DNA of 64,000 nt from positions 30,040 to 94,039 of the forward strand of contig NZ_FNUK01000003.1 in assembly GCF_900108045.1 (NCBI RefSeq), in the 5' to 3' direction. A program made the translations under genes and the position numbers. This document shows positions 61,686 to 64,000 of the stretch, piece by piece. Below the pieces are notes generated by a model, which did not search any database, was not told the DNA's origin, and saw nothing but the letters and a program-made list of their open reading frames with translations. This DNA comes from Caloramator fervidus. Its GTDB lineage: Bacteria; Bacillota; Clostridia; Clostridiales; Caloramatoraceae. Position 1 is the stretch's first letter, and each line of letters opens with the position of its first letter.

Positions 61686-63542
61686 ATCCTTATATCGCAA
61701 CAAATCATATTCCAACATTTTATTTGACATTTCTAGATATGTCCTATACTTTTCAAAAAGATAGTTATATTTATTTTTATCTACTTCTTTACCAGTTTTT
61801 AAATCCACCAGTTTATCTAAAGACTTTAAATATGCAACATCATTTGTTATAAAATTTCCTTCCCTTGTTAAGATAAAACCTTCTTTATCATTTAAAAGGT
61901 CTCTTCCTAAAACATATTTTGGTTTTACCCCAAATAAATTTGCAAGGGTAGGATACAAATCCATTTGTCCTGATGTAGTTTCATCTATCCCCTTTATTTT
62001 TTCATCAGGGAAATGAATCATCATAACAACCTTTTGTGCTGTAACCCATTCAAAAGTATTCAAATCTTCTTTTCCATATAATAATTTTGCAAGCTTATTT
62101 TTATTTTCATAAGGAATCGCAGCATGATCTCCATAAAATACTACAACTGAATTATCCCAAAGTCCAGCTTTTTTTAATTCATCTATTAAAATTCCAACAG
62201 CCTCATCGGTATATTTTACAGCTTTTAAATAATCTCCAACAACATCTCCCTCGAATTCTCCAACATCAATTATATTAGCAATTTTATTTTGATAATCCTT
62301 ATAAGGAAAATGGCTTGATAATGTTATAAGAAAAGAATAAAATGGTCTGTCATAATTTTTCATCTTTTCAACTGCCTGTCTAAAAAAGGATTTATCTGAA
62401 AGGCCCATTCCCTGAATTTCATCAATTATAAAATTATTTTCGTTTTCATACCTGTCAAACCCTAAAGCTTTATACATATTTGTTCTATTCCAAAATCCAG
62501 GCCTGTTAGCATGCATTACACAGGTAAAATATCCAATATTTTTAAGTTCTTTTGCTAAAGAATCATATTTATTTCCTGCAAACTGATAATAAACAGCGCC
62601 CTCCCTTGCAGGTAGCAAGGATACATTGCTTAAAAACTCTGCATCAGATGTTCCACCCCAAGCAGTTTGATAATAATAATTTTTAAAAACAAGACTGTCT
62701 TTAGCTATTTTATTCAAATTTGGGGTAAGCTCTATACCATTTATTTTTTTATCTAAAACAAAGCCTTGAAAAGCTTCAAGTTGAACAATTATTAAATTCT
62801 TTCCTTTATATCTTCCAAAATATCTTTCATTTTTATTTGAATTTTTATTTTCAAACCAACTTAGTGTATCTTTAATTTCTTTTTCATCTATTTTTTTTAT
62901 ATTTAAAACATTTCTAGTCAAGAAATTATAAAGATCTATCATATGGAAATTTATGCTCCCTATATTTGACGCTATATATTTTTTATCATACATAGTTTTT
63001 AATATACCCGGCTGGTTTCTACTTAAAGCCTTTACACTTTGATAATTAAAAACTATCCCTAGGATAAAAATCATAATAAACGCTGTAACCCTTTTTGTAA
63101 ATCTTGTTTCCTTTTCTATAAAATTTTTCTTAAATTTATTATAAAATAAATAAACAAATATAAAATCTATAAAATATAGAAAATCCCAAGGTTTAATAAG
63201 AGCAAACACACTATCTTTAACTTCTCCAAGTAGTCCTGCCTGTTTAATTAACGCTATAGAAGTTATATCTAAAAAGTATCTATTATAAACCGTATCAATT
63301 AATAACAAAATACTTATTATAAAATCAAATACATAAAACGCTTTATATCTTGTTTTAAATTTAAAAATTGTCAAGAATGAAGCAAAAACAAGAGACGAGC
63401 CTAAAACTCCCAAAAAAACATACAAATTTGCCTGACTAGTAAGTCCCATAATTTTATTAGCTATTAACATCTTTGTAAAAATTATAAAAATAAACACATA
63501 AACATCTGGTAATAACTTTAAACTTAACCTTAGTTTATTCAT
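61677..63542 (-). CDS. LtaS-type phosphoglycerol transferase (sulfatase family)
   Basis: 621-residue membrane enzyme of the lipoteichoic acid synthase family. Five helices fill residues 1-165; the alkaline-phosphatase/sulfatase-type domain follows outside the cell. The catalytic Thr is T298 (AWGGTSDAEFLSN) with metal Glu E256 (IVQLEAFQG), HANRPGFWNR, SHFPY and late VVFYGDHAAIP for the other metal ligands. It transfers glycerol phosphate from phosphatidylglycerol to a growing polymer; the exact product is not known. The ATG at 63542 follows AAGGAAG. Confidence 0.92.
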   Translation of the reverse strand: MNKLRLSLKLLPDVYVFIFIIFTKMLIANKIMGLTSQANLYVFLGVLGSSLVFASFLTIFKFKTRYKAFYVFDFIISILLLIDTVYNRYFLDITSIALIKQAGLLGEVKDSVFALIKPWDFLYFIDFIFVYLFYNKFKKNFIEKETRFTKRVTAFIMIFILGIVFNYQSVKALSRNQPGILKTMYDKKYIASNIGSINFHMIDLYNFLTRNVLNIKKIDEKEIKDTLSWFENKNSNKNERYFGRYKGKNLIIVQLEAFQGFVLDKKINGIELTPNLNKIAKDSLVFKNYYYQTAWGGTSDAEFLSNVSLLPAREGAVYYQFAGNKYDSLAKELKNIGYFTCVMHANRPGFWNRTNMYKALGFDRYENENNFIIDEIQGMGLSDKSFFRQAVEKMKNYDRPFYSFLITLSSHFPYKDYQNKIANIIDVGEFEGDVVGDYLKAVKYTDEAVGILIDELKKAGLWDNSVVVFYGDHAAIPYENKNKLAKLLYGKEDLNTFEWVTAQKVVMMIHFPDEKIKGIDETTSGQMDLYPTLANLFGVKPKYVLGRDLLNDKEGFILTREGNFITNDVAYLKSLDKLVDLKTGKEVDKNKYNYLFEKYRTYLEMSNKMLEYDLLRYKDKK

Positions 63543-63578
63543 ATCCTTCACTTCCTTTATTATTTTTCAACAAAATTA

Positions 63579-63607
63579 AGTATAATATTATTAAATTTTT
63601 AAGTCAA
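63579..63607 (-). promoter_or_regulatory. Promoter of the LtaS-like gene
   Basis: Minus strand TTGACT (63602-63607) and TATACT (63579-63584), 17-base spacer. A 17-base dyad GTTAATA-AAA-TATTAAC (63623-63639) lies just upstream of the -35 and may be an operator. Confidence 0.65.
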
Positions 63608-63643
63608 AGGATATAATTTTTTGTTAATAAAATATTAACAAAA

Positions 63644-63671
63644 AATAAGAACAGCTTAAGCTGTTCTTATT
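63644..63671. terminator. Perfect palindrome after the transposase gene
   Basis: 28-base perfect palindrome AATAAGAACAGCTT and its complement, one base before the transposase stop codon. It can form a terminator with the T-rich minus strand (TTTTTTGTTAATAT after a short gap) and may lie at the end of the element. Confidence 0.55.
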
Positions 63672-64000
63672 TCAGACCGTCGACAAACCCCACTTTTCAA
63701 AAAACGAAAAGTGGGGTTTGAGTATTTTTACAAGCATTTTTGATAAATATTTTATAAATACAAAGAAATTTTTGCCCTTTCCAGGGCCGTTTTGTCCCTT
63801 CTTCCACATCCAATTTGCCATCTTCTTTAAGTTAAAGCAAGCACAAACAAGCATCGCTTGCATGGACACTTTTTCTATCCCTCTTAGTGTTGTCCATCGC
63901 AAACCATGCTTCTCCTTCAAGTCAGCAAATACCCTCTCTATGGTTTTGCTTCTATCTTTATATAGTTCTTTGCATTCGTATGTATGTCTCAAATGTTCTA
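63672..64000 (-). mobile_element. IS1182-type transposase, 5' part beyond the window
   Basis: The frame stays open to the right edge; 109 C-terminal residues are visible. They match the end of the DDE transposase of IS1182-like elements: EHLRHTYECKELYKDRSKTI, ERVFADLKEKHGLRWTTLRG and a following basic region VCACFNLKKMANWMWKKG. The conserved last Glu of the DDE triad lies in TIERVFADLKEKHG. The last ~15 codons contain a 15-base hairpin (CAAACCCCACTTTTC and its complement, 63684-63720). G+C is higher than in the flanks, which fits recent acquisition. The gene is partial only because of the window border. Confidence 0.9.

Noticed and set aside
63684..63720. Hairpin near the transposase 3' end as an independent terminator
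   Set aside because: It lies inside the coding sequence (last codons); recorded there as a property of the transposase gene.
1..64000. CRISPR arrays, tRNA or rRNA genes
   Set aside because: No regularly spaced repeats, no tRNA-like cloverleaf and no rRNA segment were seen on either strand while reading.

Overview
The window reads as chromosomal DNA of a low-GC, anaerobic, spore-forming member of the Clostridia. The signs are strongly AT-biased codon use, G-rich ribosome binding sites (GGAGG, GGTGAT), rubrerythrin and ferritin-like proteins, a spore germination operon, spore photoproduct lyase, L-serine dehydratase of the iron-sulfur type and a T-box leader. A Caloramator/Fervidicella-like member of the Clostridiaceae would fit, but the genus cannot be fixed from the sequence alone. 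No tRNA, rRNA, CRISPR array or prophage is visible. The only mobile element is an IS1182-type transposase cut by the right edge.

Layout. 1-4.1 kb: a partial lipid kinase, a CBS-domain protein, a psd-pssA phosphatidylethanolamine pair, rubrerythrin with a tiny acidic partner, and a CaCA-family antiporter. 4.1-10.8 kb: a leftward run with SMI1/TPR protein, gltX, nucleoside kinase, YitT and the two serine dehydratase subunits. 10.8-22.1 kb: DUF421/DUF4363, class II aldolase, a response regulator-GGDEF protein, an arginase-like protein, an LCP cell-wall ligase, CYTH, an auxin-efflux-type carrier, a cysteine-less HMA protein, a phosphoesterase, and an orphan FliK-like/FlhB-like pair. 22.1-31.4 kb: a four-module CoA-disulfide reductase fusion, HAD phosphatase, methyltransferase, a small P-loop protein, a universal stress protein, a chemoreceptor fused to a peptide-binding domain, and an AlbA_2 protein. 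31.4-34.2 kb: NupC, an ECF substrate-binding subunit and a TudS-like desulfidase, with unexplained RNA-like structures between them. 34.2-41.3 kb: glyS with its T-box, pgi, a ferritin-like protein and three tandem M42 aminopeptidases. 41.4-47.2 kb: a four-iron membrane protein, a hydrolase-murF-ddl operon, and fluoride exporter-DUF190-EFR1. 47.3-53.7 kb: spore photoproduct lyase, a membrane-anchored Mrr-type nuclease, an MFS carrier and a pabA-pabB-pabC set. 53.8-64 kb: a gerB-gerC-gerA operon, DUF445, a second chemoreceptor-binding-protein fusion, tyrS, LtaS-type synthase and the transposase.

The most unusual content is the pair of proteins at 27657-30107 and 58663-60363. In each, a methyl-accepting chemotaxis signalling hairpin comes first and a complete ABC-type solute-binding fold (family 5 in one, family 3 in the other) comes last. 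No membrane segment lies between the two modules, so the binding domain must be in the cytoplasm. This suggests chemoreceptors that read internal peptide or amino-acid pools with domains normally found outside the cell. The second locus of interest is 31392-34162, where a thiouracil-desulfidase relative, an ECF S component and a concentrative nucleoside transporter suggest salvage of sulfur-modified nucleobases. The ECF gene there has a leader that can hide its own ribosome binding site.

Start codons were often moved inward from the longest frame, because the ribosome binding site repeatedly creates a spurious in-frame GTG or TTG just upstream.
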